From contig JAPLTG010000022.1 of the NCBI GenBank assembly GCA_026398255.1, positions 18,209 through 82,208 on the forward strand: 64,000 bases of DNA, written 5' to 3'. The translations under genes were made by a program, and so were the position numbers. This DNA is from Verrucomicrobiota bacterium. Lineage in GTDB: Bacteria > Verrucomicrobiota > Verrucomicrobiia > Chthoniobacterales > Terrimicrobiaceae. Positions 24,787-32,546 of this stretch are shown one piece after another (positions within the stretch are counted from its first letter, which is position 1; every line of letters starts with the position of its first letter). The notes beneath the pieces are model-generated. The model had not been told where the DNA came from. It saw only the letters and a program-made list of their open reading frames with translations, and did not search any database.

Positions 24787-26529
24787 TCAATGGAACATGG
24801 GACCCTTGGCGAGAACCTCGGCGAGGAAAGCATCCTCCTCGACAGTGAGTTTTTGGCGAGGAATGCGGTCAGCAATCGCGCGGGCCTCGGCTGGACGGTC
24901 GTTGGCAGCCAGAACCGCGGCCGCGGCAGCCTGGCGGGATGGCGTCATTTGAGAGACATCCACGGGCTTTTCGCGGCCCTCAAGAAGGTGAATGGCTTTC
25001 GCCTTGCGGCTGTTTTTAAGATACCCGAGCGCCGCCGTGGCGAGATAGTTCGGGTTGCTTCCGGCCACAGCCAGGCGTGCCTCGACCTCCTCGACAGGAA
25101 CCGGAATTCCGAGAATCAGCCGGCAAAATTCGTAGCGATCGAGAAGGTAGGAATCGGATTTCAGCACAGGGCTGGACAACGCCTTCTCGTAAAATCCTAG
25201 CAAGCGAGCGGAACTGCGTTGCTCTCGAGCCAGCGGCACCCAGGCTCGAATCGCTGAGGCCGCGATTTTCGGGTCATTAACCACCATTGCGATATTGTTT
25301 TTAAAAAGGTCCCACTCCCCTGCGGCAAGAAGCCTTGCGAGAACCTCGGAGCGTTTTTCGGGATTGGATTCGGTGGCGCGCAAAGCCTCGGCGTAAACCG
25401 CGTCAGCCTCCGCCGTGCGGCCTTGTTGTTTGATGGCACGGGCAAGAAGTGGGAGGCGCGAGGGATCATCCAACGAAGCGGAGGGAGACTTTAGGGCTTT
25501 CTCAAGCGAGCTCCAATCCCCCAAAGCAATCGCGGCATCGATCCAAAGAAGAAAGGACTTCGGCCCACTGGCGGCTTGAGGCAAAGGAAGGATTTCGATG
25601 ACAGCTCGGGGCTCGCCGTTTTGAAGAAACCACTGCGCGGCTTGGACTCTCTCCGCCAGCGGAAGAGTTCGGAAAAGTTCTTGGGTTTTTCTAACAACGG
25701 AAGGGCGTGCTACAGGATCGAGCGTGATCTCAATTCCGGCTGCATCGAGTTGTGAGGCGGCATTTGCGGCGGGATGTGAGCGGTAGAGTTCCAGCCAGGT
25801 AGATCGCTGATCAGGGGTCATGATACCGAAAGCCAAAGCTTTTCGGAGCGCCATCAGGCCGTCAGGCCCATCGTCGATCTCCGCCGCCCGGCCAAGCAAC
25901 TGCAAGGCCTCGGGAGCATTCAAATCGAACATCTCGCGATCGGACATAAGCAGATCCGCCAATGCGGTGAGGGTTTCGCTGGATTCCCTCGCTTGAACAG
26001 CAGATCGGAGGACTTTTTCCCTTCCGGAACCATCGCCTTTCAACGCGAGGATTTGGGCGTTGATGAGATCAGGAAAAGCCGGATCGCCTCCGAGTTCGCG
26101 ATTTTTTTCCGCAGATTTCAAGGCCGCTTCCTCTTCTCCATGGCGCGCAGCAGAGAGTGCCATCAGGCGAAAATCCTCGAGTGTTGCATCGCTGGAATCG
26201 GTCACCAATCGGTGGTATTCCACAGCCACTGAGTTCCCTTCCGCGTCAAGCAGGCGAGCCATAACACGAGCCGCCCTCGGGTTCGACGCATCAAGCGTGA
26301 GAGCCTGTTTGAGCGTGTGAATCGCCTGTTCCTTATCTCCAGCGGCGACCTGCGCTTGAGCCTGGCCAGCGAGACTTGTCGCCTTCTGAGAATCGAAAAT
26401 CCCTTTTCCAAAAAGAAAGCCGCGATAGGCGATCAATCCCATGAGAAGCCAGAAAAGGGTCTTGTAAAAGGTATGGCGAGAAAGCCCCCAATTCGGCTCC
26501 CACCGGCGCTGGAAAAATTCCGGACGCAT
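24787..26529 (-). CDS. TPR-repeat membrane-anchored protein
   Basis: 580 residues. An N-terminal cytoplasmic part (about 1-20) and one membrane segment (about 22-42) precede tetratricopeptide-like helical repeats through the rest, for example AAGDKEQAIHTLKQALTLDASNPRAARV and later repeats around 110-150 and 370-560. TPR proteins scaffold protein complexes. It sits between tyrS and manC on the same strand; the link to polysaccharide assembly is only contextual. Start is the ATG at 26529, 8 bases downstream of the tyrS stop. Confidence 0.75.
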   Translation of the reverse strand: MRPEFFQRRWEPNWGLSRHTFYKTLFWLLMGLIAYRGFLFGKGIFDSQKATSLAGQAQAQVAAGDKEQAIHTLKQALTLDASNPRAARVMARLLDAEGNSVAVEYHRLVTDSSDATLEDFRLMALSAARHGEEEAALKSAEKNRELGGDPAFPDLINAQILALKGDGSGREKVLRSAVQARESSETLTALADLLMSDREMFDLNAPEALQLLGRAAEIDDGPDGLMALRKALAFGIMTPDQRSTWLELYRSHPAANAASQLDAAGIEITLDPVARPSVVRKTQELFRTLPLAERVQAAQWFLQNGEPRAVIEILPLPQAASGPKSFLLWIDAAIALGDWSSLEKALKSPSASLDDPSRLPLLARAIKQQGRTAEADAVYAEALRATESNPEKRSEVLARLLAAGEWDLFKNNIAMVVNDPKIAASAIRAWVPLAREQRSSARLLGFYEKALSSPVLKSDSYLLDRYEFCRLILGIPVPVEEVEARLAVAGSNPNYLATAALGYLKNSRKAKAIHLLEGREKPVDVSQMTPSRQAAAAAVLAANDRPAEARAIADRIPRQKLTVEEDAFLAEVLAKGPMFH

Positions 26530-26536
26530 CGATCGG

Positions 26537-27694
26537 TCAGGCGTTGATCCGAACCGCCCGCGTTTTGTCGAGCTTCAGCACGCCAGGCTCTGACGGAAGC
26601 AGGGCCTTGGGATCCGAGAATTTGGTTCCGTTCCACTGAACACTTCCTCCCTCCACAAGCCGGCGGGCATCGGAGCGCGATCGGGTGGTTTGAAAGCATG
26701 CGGCAAAAGCCTCGACGACCACGCTGAGAATGTCCCGCGAGGCACCTGGCGTGAAAACCGGCAAGTCCGCCTGCGCCAGATCTCGGGCGCTGAAGCGGGT
26801 ATTGAAATCCTCGAGTGCCTGACCGGCGAGTTCCTCGCTGTGGAATCGCGCCGTGATCCGGCGGGCGAGACTTTTTTTAGCCTCCATCGGATGCCCAGCA
26901 GGCAGCGATTCGTGGAGCAAAATATCGTAGTAGCGGACCATCAACTCGTCGCTGATGCTCATGAGCTTTCCGAACATCGACGCAGGCGGATCGGTGAGCG
27001 CGACATAATTCCCAAGGCTCTTGCTCATTTTCTGGTGGCCATCGAGACCCTCGAGGATCGGCATGGTCATCGCAACCTGGCGCGCCATGCCCTCCTCGTG
27101 CTGAAGGTCGCGGCCGACCATGATGTTGAAAAGTTGGTCGGTGCCGCCAAGTTCCACATCGGCCTTGATCATTACGGAGTCCCATCCCTGCATGATCGGG
27201 TATTGGATTTCGTGGGCGCGGATTGGCTGGCCCCGATCGAGCCGGTCACGGAAATCCTCCCGCACGAGCATCTGCTGGAGCGTCACGCGGCTATTGAGTT
27301 TGATGACTTCCTGAAAGGTCATTCCCTTGAACCACTCGCCGTTGAAAACGATCGTCGCACGCTCGCGGTCGAGAATTTTGAAGGCCTGCTCTTGGAAGCT
27401 TTTGGCGTTCTCCAAAACCTCGTCGTGGGTGAGTTGCGGGCGAGTGACCGAACGACCCGTGGGATCGCCAATCATCGCGGTGAAGTCCCCAATGATGAGG
27501 ATGGCATCATGGCCTTGATCTTGAAAATCGCGGAGCTTCGAGAGCGCGATGCTGTGGCCGAGATGGATATCCGGAGCAGTCGGATCGACGCCGAGCTTCA
27601 CACGGAGCGGGCGTCCGAGTTTGAGCTTCTCGGCGAGTTCCTGCTCGCTGATGACCTTGGCGCAGCCCCGTAAGAGAAATTGGATGTCAGACAT
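26537..27694 (-). CDS. tyrS: Tyrosyl-tRNA synthetase
   Basis: 385 residues. Class I synthetase charging tRNA-Tyr. HIGH-type motif HLGH near residue 44, the tyrosine/adenylate site GDFTAMIGDPTGRS, LGGTDQLFNIMVGRDLQ, and KMSKSLGN near residue 233. The C-terminal S4 RNA-binding domain is visible as SRSDARRLVEGGSVQWNG. The sequence is of the TyrS type with long HLGH spacing (TyrZ-like subgroup). Start set at the ATG at 27694; a TTG two codons upstream is less likely. Confidence 0.95.
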   Translation of the reverse strand: MSDIQFLLRGCAKVISEQELAEKLKLGRPLRVKLGVDPTAPDIHLGHSIALSKLRDFQDQGHDAILIIGDFTAMIGDPTGRSVTRPQLTHDEVLENAKSFQEQAFKILDRERATIVFNGEWFKGMTFQEVIKLNSRVTLQQMLVREDFRDRLDRGQPIRAHEIQYPIMQGWDSVMIKADVELGGTDQLFNIMVGRDLQHEEGMARQVAMTMPILEGLDGHQKMSKSLGNYVALTDPPASMFGKLMSISDELMVRYYDILLHESLPAGHPMEAKKSLARRITARFHSEELAGQALEDFNTRFSARDLAQADLPVFTPGASRDILSVVVEAFAACFQTTRSRSDARRLVEGGSVQWNGTKFSDPKALLPSEPGVLKLDKTRAVRINA

Positions 27695-27705
27695 GTTCAA
27701 AAAAA

Positions 27706-28236
27706 TCAGCGCGGTTTGTTGAGGATCTCGCGAATGTCGTCAATGGTCATCTCTTTCGAAATTTTATCGGAGATTTGATCAAGCCCTTGCGCGGACTTAC
27801 CGCTTATCAGGAATGGACGGAGATTCAGGTCGGAAGACGCCACTCGGGCTTTCTTGTCGGAAGCTGAAAATTCCCCCGATGCCGCGTCACGCACCGGAAA
27901 GGAGGAATTGAGGTTGGCCGCGCCAGAGAGTGGGGCGGACTTGGTCTCGAACACGCGATTCCCAAACCAAGGATTCTTAATACCCAGAAACGAGCGGGCG
28001 CCGGAAAACTCCTTGAGATTCGCGGTTTTTCCCGCGTCGTAAGGGGTCTTTCCAATGCTGGCACTTTTCATCTCCATCCCGCCTCCACCTTCGAAGGATT
28101 TGGCCTGCATCGGATTTGTCAGTTCCATGTTGGGGCGCTGGATGCGATCGAGCAGTTTTCTTTCCTGCTGCTGGGCCCGGAGCGGAACCGGCAAGGCGAG
28201 GACGGCGATCAAAGCCGGCGCGAGGAGTAGCCGCAT
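27706..28236 (-). CDS. Hypothetical exported protein
   Basis: About 176 residues. Signal peptide MRLLLAPALIAVLALPVPLRAQ, likely cleaved at the end of it. The mature part is rich in Ser, Lys and Ala with no cysteine motif or recognised domain, and ends with a predicted helix (ISDKISKEMTIDDIREIL). It lies 11 bases upstream of tyrS on the same strand and 22 bases after the BsuPI-domain gene, so all three may be co-transcribed. Function unknown. Confidence 0.65.
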   Translation of the reverse strand: MRLLLAPALIAVLALPVPLRAQQQERKLLDRIQRPNMELTNPMQAKSFEGGGGMEMKSASIGKTPYDAGKTANLKEFSGARSFLGIKNPWFGNRVFETKSAPLSGAANLNSSFPVRDAASGEFSASDKKARVASSDLNLRPFLISGKSAQGLDQISDKISKEMTIDDIREILNKPR

Positions 28237-28257
28237 AAAACTTCCGGGATGCAAAAC

Positions 28258-28905
28258 TCAGCGCGGCGCGAGTGGTTTTTGGAGCCGGAAATCGGGATCC
28301 GATTTGAGCATGGCCTCAACCTCATAGGTTTGGCCGGACTTCATATCGCGGGTGGAAATTTTTTCCCGGTATTCGATGCGCTCATCGGGATTGATAACCA
28401 CAATTCCCTCTTGAGGCTGGAAGGAGCGGTCATCAGACCAACGATCAATCGTGCTGCCGGCAGAATTTTTGGTGAGGATTTCGATCCGTTGGCTGGTCGA
28501 AAAATCAAGCCGGGCCATGCGGTTCGAGTTGTTGCGGATCGAGTAGTTCACCCCGACTTCGCGCGTGTCGGCGAGGTTTGGGGCCTCGGGGTTCAAGGTT
28601 AGCTCGGCCTCCTCGCGAGTTGCCGCAACTCCACGAAAATTTACCGAGGCAAACATGTTGGTGAAAAAACTCTGCACCTGCCCGCTCACGGTTTGCGGTC
28701 CATCTTTTACCAACGGATACTGGCTTGCTGGCGAGGTGGCCCTGAGGATTTTTTGCTCTTTAGAATAGAATTCCGAGCCGCTCACGAAGAACGGCGTGCT
28801 CTCGTCCGGCGGGGTCCATTCAAAAGGCGTCGAGGCATCTTGGGAATCCAAGGCAACGGCCACAGCCAGCGGCATGGCAAGAAGGACGGCGGCAAGGCGG
28901 TTCAT
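28258..28905 (-). CDS. Exported protein with a BsuPI-like domain
   Basis: 215 residues with a signal peptide (MNRLAAVLLAMPLAVAVALD). A beta-rich domain at about 115-200 shows the pattern NYSIRNNSNRMARLDFSTSQ, then a DRWSDDRSF block and NPDERIEYREKI, ending in GQTYEVEAML. That spacing matches the BsuPI intracellular-proteinase-inhibitor fold: a hydrophobic strand, an R-W-S motif, a proline-rich hairpin, a final strand. Here it is secreted. Inhibitory activity is not shown; the domain could simply be a binding module. Confidence 0.7.
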   Translation of the reverse strand: MNRLAAVLLAMPLAVAVALDSQDASTPFEWTPPDESTPFFVSGSEFYSKEQKILRATSPASQYPLVKDGPQTVSGQVQSFFTNMFASVNFRGVAATREEAELTLNPEAPNLADTREVGVNYSIRNNSNRMARLDFSTSQRIEILTKNSAGSTIDRWSDDRSFQPQEGIVVINPDERIEYREKISTRDMKSGQTYEVEAMLKSDPDFRLQKPLAPR

Positions 28906-28998
28906 GGGCGAAAGTGGTATCGGAGGCACCGAGCGGTTGCAATTCCCAAACACTCGCCTACGCTTCGGCTTCCTTAAACTTCGTCCACAGGCCCAGAC

Positions 28999-29523
28999 AT
29001 GCGCCGAAAGATCCCTTTTCTCGTCCTCGCCACAACCCTGTCACTTCTTGCCTCCGCGACTTTCGCCGGGACCAAGAAAACTCCGACCACCACCGTCCGC
29101 CTCCATTGCGAGGGGGTGGCTTCCGATGGCTCCTCCTTCGTCACCGAACTCGAACTCACAGACGGCCGGAAAATCCAGATCCGGAAAGTTCCTGCGGTGA
29201 ATGAGCGCGACTTCAAAGCCTTCTATCCCTTCCCAGGAAATGACGGCATGGCGGGCGCTTATTTTCGACTCGATGCCCACGGCGCGCACAAACTCCATCA
29301 ACTCACGCTCGAGGACAAAGGCCGAACCGCCGTGGTTTTGATCAACGGTCGCCCTGCTTCCATTATGAAAATCTCCGGCACGGTGGCTGATGGGATTTTG
29401 TATGTGCCCGGAGGATTTCTCCCTCAAGAAATCGCTGCGTTGCAGGCCAAATTTCCGATCATCGGACGCGAGTCGGAATTTGGAAAAATGAAAGCCGCGC
29501 CCAAGCCGGAGGCGGTTCCGTGA
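28999..29523 (+). CDS. Hypothetical exported protein
   Basis: 174 residues with a clear signal peptide (MRRKIPFLVLATTLSLLASATFAG). The mature part is beta-rich and basic, with KKTPTTTVRLHCEGVASDGSSF near the start and no family I recognise. It is followed with a GTGA overlap by the M23 peptidase gene, so the two are translationally coupled; a role near the cell wall is the natural inference. Confidence 0.65.
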   Translation: MRRKIPFLVLATTLSLLASATFAGTKKTPTTTVRLHCEGVASDGSSFVTELELTDGRKIQIRKVPAVNERDFKAFYPFPGNDGMAGAYFRLDAHGAHKLHQLTLEDKGRTAVVLINGRPASIMKISGTVADGILYVPGGFLPQEIAALQAKFPIIGRESEFGKMKAAPKPEAVP

Positions 29524-30536
29524 GATTGCGGTTTGCTCTTTTCGTCATCGCTCTTGCGACCCCGCTCCACGCCGCACTGTTCGATTGGCCCACCGAAAAC
29601 CGAGCACTCCTCGAGGGGCGCCCGCAGGATTTTTTCATGTATGTGAACCGCAATTTCGAGGGTGAGGAAACGAAGCCTTGGGAGGGCGGATCCTTTGGAT
29701 TCGTGCGCGGGCCTCAGCGTCAAGACGGAGATGTCATTTACACCACGCTCCACGAAGGCATCGACATCGCCCCGGTGCGCCGGGATGCATCCGGCAATCC
29801 TCTCGATGAAATCCGCGCCTCGGCTGAAGGACTCGTCGTCCACACAAGCCGCGAAGCGGGAGCTTCCAATTACGGCCGTTATGTCGTGATCGAACACAAA
29901 ATCGAAGGTTGCCGATTCTACACGCTCTACGCCCACCTCTCGGAAATCACCTGCCAACCCGGCCAGCGCGTCTCCCAAGGCGACAAGATTGGCCGCATGG
30001 GATTCAGTGGAGCCGGCATCAATCGCGAGCGAGCCCATTTGCATTTCGAGATCGCCGTCATGCTCAGCGAAAATTTCGAGACTTGGCATCGCCAACACTT
30101 CGCCGGCAGCCCGAACAAGCACGGCCTCTACAATGGTCTCAACCTTGTCGGCATCGACCCCACCCCGATCCTGCTTGAGTCCGCAAAAAATCCCGCCTCC
30201 CGGTTGGGTGACCATATCCGCAGCCGCGAGCCATTTTACAAAATCACAGTCCCGGACTCCGCCGCACTCTCGCTCGTTCGCCAACATCCCTGGCTGGTGC
30301 CCGACGGCGAGCCAGCGTCTCCGTCCGCATGGACGATTGCTTTCACGCAATATGGGTTTCCCGTTGAGGCCCGGGCCTCCATCGAATCCACCAAGGAGCC
30401 GAAAGTGACTTGGGTCGCAGACACTCATCAAGCCTACCCACACGCCACGCGCGGCATCTTGGCTGGTTCGCCCGGCGCAGCCCGCCTGAGCGATTCCGGC
30501 AAAAGATTCATCCATCTCCTCTGCGGCGACCTTTGA
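29520..30536 (+). CDS. Exported M23-family metallopeptidase
   Basis: 338 residues. Signal peptide at the start (FALFVIALATPLHAA). The LytM/M23 peptidase fold is shown by EGIDIAPVRR with the zinc His just before it (HEGID), the loop GRYVVIEHKIEGCRFYTLYAHLSEI, GQRVSQGDKIGRMGFSGAG and HLHFEIAVML, giving the zinc ligands H-x3-D and H-x-H. A non-peptidase C-terminal region of about 130 residues follows. It probably cuts peptidoglycan cross-links. The GTG start overlaps the previous stop. Confidence 0.88.
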   Translation: MRLRFALFVIALATPLHAALFDWPTENRALLEGRPQDFFMYVNRNFEGEETKPWEGGSFGFVRGPQRQDGDVIYTTLHEGIDIAPVRRDASGNPLDEIRASAEGLVVHTSREAGASNYGRYVVIEHKIEGCRFYTLYAHLSEITCQPGQRVSQGDKIGRMGFSGAGINRERAHLHFEIAVMLSENFETWHRQHFAGSPNKHGLYNGLNLVGIDPTPILLESAKNPASRLGDHIRSREPFYKITVPDSAALSLVRQHPWLVPDGEPASPSAWTIAFTQYGFPVEARASIESTKEPKVTWVADTHQAYPHATRGILAGSPGAARLSDSGKRFIHLLCGDL

Positions 30537-30605
30537 TTTTTTGATGAAAAAACCGCCAAAAAGCTTGCAACCCACCAGCCGCGAGGTAAGTTTCGCCCCC
30601 TAATT

Positions 30606-30875
30606 ATGGCAAAAACAGCATGGCTCGAGCGCAACAAGCGCAAACTGAAAACCGTAGAAAAATACGCTGCCCTTCGCGCAGAATTCAAAGCGAAGAAGGA
30701 CTATGCGTCTCTCTCCCAACTTCCTCGCGATGCCAGCCCTACCCGGCTTGTGAATCGCTGCCGCGTTTCGGGCCGTCGTCGTGCGTTCCTTCGCCGCTTT
30801 CAGGTTTCGCGTATCACTTTCCGCGAACTTGCCACCTCGGGACTCATTCCCGGCGTTACCAAAGCCAGTTGGTAA
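30606..30875 (+). CDS. rpsN: 30S ribosomal protein S14
   Basis: 89 residues of the zinc-free (C-minus) S14 type: no Cys ligands, and the conserved RNRCRVSGRRR-type stretch near 50-60 with the C-terminal FRELATSGLIPGVTKASW. The start MAKTAWLERNKRK is typical. It stands alone, away from the S10/spc operon where it often lies. A weak promoter-like TTGCAA - 16 - TAAGTT is just upstream (30565-30592). Confidence 0.95.
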   Translation: MAKTAWLERNKRKLKTVEKYAALRAEFKAKKDYASLSQLPRDASPTRLVNRCRVSGRRRAFLRRFQVSRITFRELATSGLIPGVTKASW

Positions 30876-30932
30876 TTCTCTCGCGGGCTTCCCGTTCCTT
30901 TCGACCGGCGAAGCCCGGCCACACCATCGGCC

Positions 30933-31928
30933 ATGTCTCCGATCTGGAAACGAAAACCGGTCGTCGGCGTGGGAATCGGTGTCGGTATTCTCGGGGCTTT
31001 CGCTTTGGCGTTGCGTCATCGCAGCCGTCACTCAGACCGCGGCAGGATCCCAGATGAGATTTCCCCCGCCATTTTCGCCACACGCGTAGCGAATACCTCC
31101 CTCGGGGATTTTGTTTACCATGTCTGCGGTTCCGGCATGCCGTTGGTTTTTCTTCATGGGATGTTTCTCGGGGCTTCCTCCTACGAATGGTCGAAGGTTT
31201 ACACCCGCTTCGCGATGGACCGCGAAGTCATCGCGCCGGATCTGATCGGTTACGGAGAATCCGAGCGACCATCCACCCCGCTCGATCCCGATGAACATGT
31301 CCAATCCCTCGCGGAGTTTCTCCGCTCCGTCTGCCCCCACCGCCCTGCCATCCTGGTCGCCAGCGGTCTCACTTCCCAAGTCGCACTCCTGCTCGCCGCG
31401 AAACATCCAGAACTCATCGCCCGCCTCATTCTTTTCCTGCCGACACGCCTTCAAGACTCCAGCCAAGCCCAAACGATGGGTCTCGTCTCTGGCAGCATGA
31501 TTCCCGGCGTGGGCCGATTCATCTACCACCGCCACACCTCCCGCCCTCCATTTATCCGCGCCTGGCTCTCACGCACCGGATACTCGAATCCTGAAAACCT
31601 CGCCCAGGAAACCGTCGAAGTCCTCGCCTCCTCCTCCCAGCAATATGGCGCCGAGCATGCGATTCTTGGACTTTTGAAAAACAGGAAAAAATACGCCGCC
31701 TCCCATCGCCTCTCCGACATCATGGCGCCTGCCCATATCCTCTGGCCGGCAAGAGCCCCGGCATTCCCGCTTTCGGAAGCCACCACGCTCGTCCGCCAGC
31801 TTCCTAAAACCAGCCTCGAAGTCCTGAACGACTGCTCGGCTTTTGCCCCGATGGAAACTCCCGGTATCCTCGTCCGGTCCCTCACGCACTGGCTGGATGG
31901 TGATCTCGCCGAAAACCTCCCCGCCTGA
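30933..31928 (+). CDS. Alpha/beta-hydrolase-fold membrane protein lacking the catalytic serine
   Basis: 331 residues with an N-terminal membrane segment (about 9-27). The fold is that of alpha/beta-hydrolases: the oxyanion HG (LVFLHGMFL, 75-76), DLIGYGESERP, and the elbow strand LVASGLTSQVAL. Where an active hydrolase has GxSxG, the aligned position is Gly145, with a Ser one residue before. The histidine loop that normally reads DxGHxP reads DCSAFAPM. Two of three triad positions thus look lost, so it is probably a non-catalytic or repurposed member. It follows rpsN by 57 bases. Confidence 0.8.
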   Translation: MSPIWKRKPVVGVGIGVGILGAFALALRHRSRHSDRGRIPDEISPAIFATRVANTSLGDFVYHVCGSGMPLVFLHGMFLGASSYEWSKVYTRFAMDREVIAPDLIGYGESERPSTPLDPDEHVQSLAEFLRSVCPHRPAILVASGLTSQVALLLAAKHPELIARLILFLPTRLQDSSQAQTMGLVSGSMIPGVGRFIYHRHTSRPPFIRAWLSRTGYSNPENLAQETVEVLASSSQQYGAEHAILGLLKNRKKYAASHRLSDIMAPAHILWPARAPAFPLSEATTLVRQLPKTSLEVLNDCSAFAPMETPGILVRSLTHWLDGDLAENLPA

Positions 31929-31931
31929 TCC

Positions 31932-32516
31932 ATGACAACTCCGCCCACCCAGAAAGTCATCCTCGTCCGCCATGGCGAAACAGAATGGAGCCTCAATGGA
32001 CGCCACACCTCCACCACGGACATTCCGCTGACTGCACTCGGGGAGCAACGCGCCGCCATGCTTCAGCCATTTCTTTCCAAATGGAATTTCGGTCTCGTGC
32101 TATGCAGCCCCCGGCTCCGCGCCCGCCGGACTTGCGAACTCGCCGGCTGGTCGAATTCAGCGGAGATCACTCCGGATCTCTCCGAGTGGAATTACGGTGA
32201 CTATGAAGGCCTCACGACCCCGGAAATTCGAAAATCAGTTCCCGATTGGACTGTTTTCACCCACCCTTGCCCGAATGGCGAATCCGCCTCCGATGTGGGC
32301 GCTCGGGTCGATCGAGTCATTTCCAAAATCCGCGACGCAGGGTGCGAAACGCTCGTCGTTGGCCATGCCCACTGCCTCCGCGTGCTGACCGCTCGCTGGC
32401 TCGGGCTGGACGCCCTCGGGTCCCGCTTTTTCCAACTGGAAACCGGGACATGGAGCGAACTCGGCTACGAGCACGGAAATCCCGTCCTCAAAGCTTGGAG
32501 CGCCCCACCCGCTTGA
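31932..32516 (+). CDS. Histidine phosphatase family protein (phosphoglycerate mutase-like)
   Basis: 194 residues. The catalytic RHGET motif is LVRHGETEWSLNGR near 14-27, with the second histidine in VVGHAHCLRVL and the acid residue in SEWNYGDYEGL. It is the size of the short histidine phosphatases (PhoE, CobC or GpmB-like). Substrate not determined by sequence. It starts 3 bases after the hydrolase-like gene. Confidence 0.9.
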   Translation: MTTPPTQKVILVRHGETEWSLNGRHTSTTDIPLTALGEQRAAMLQPFLSKWNFGLVLCSPRLRARRTCELAGWSNSAEITPDLSEWNYGDYEGLTTPEIRKSVPDWTVFTHPCPNGESASDVGARVDRVISKIRDAGCETLVVGHAHCLRVLTARWLGLDALGSRFFQLETGTWSELGYEHGNPVLKAWSAPPA

Positions 32517-32546
32517 AAGCTGTTCCGAGCTTGAGAAACGACGGCG

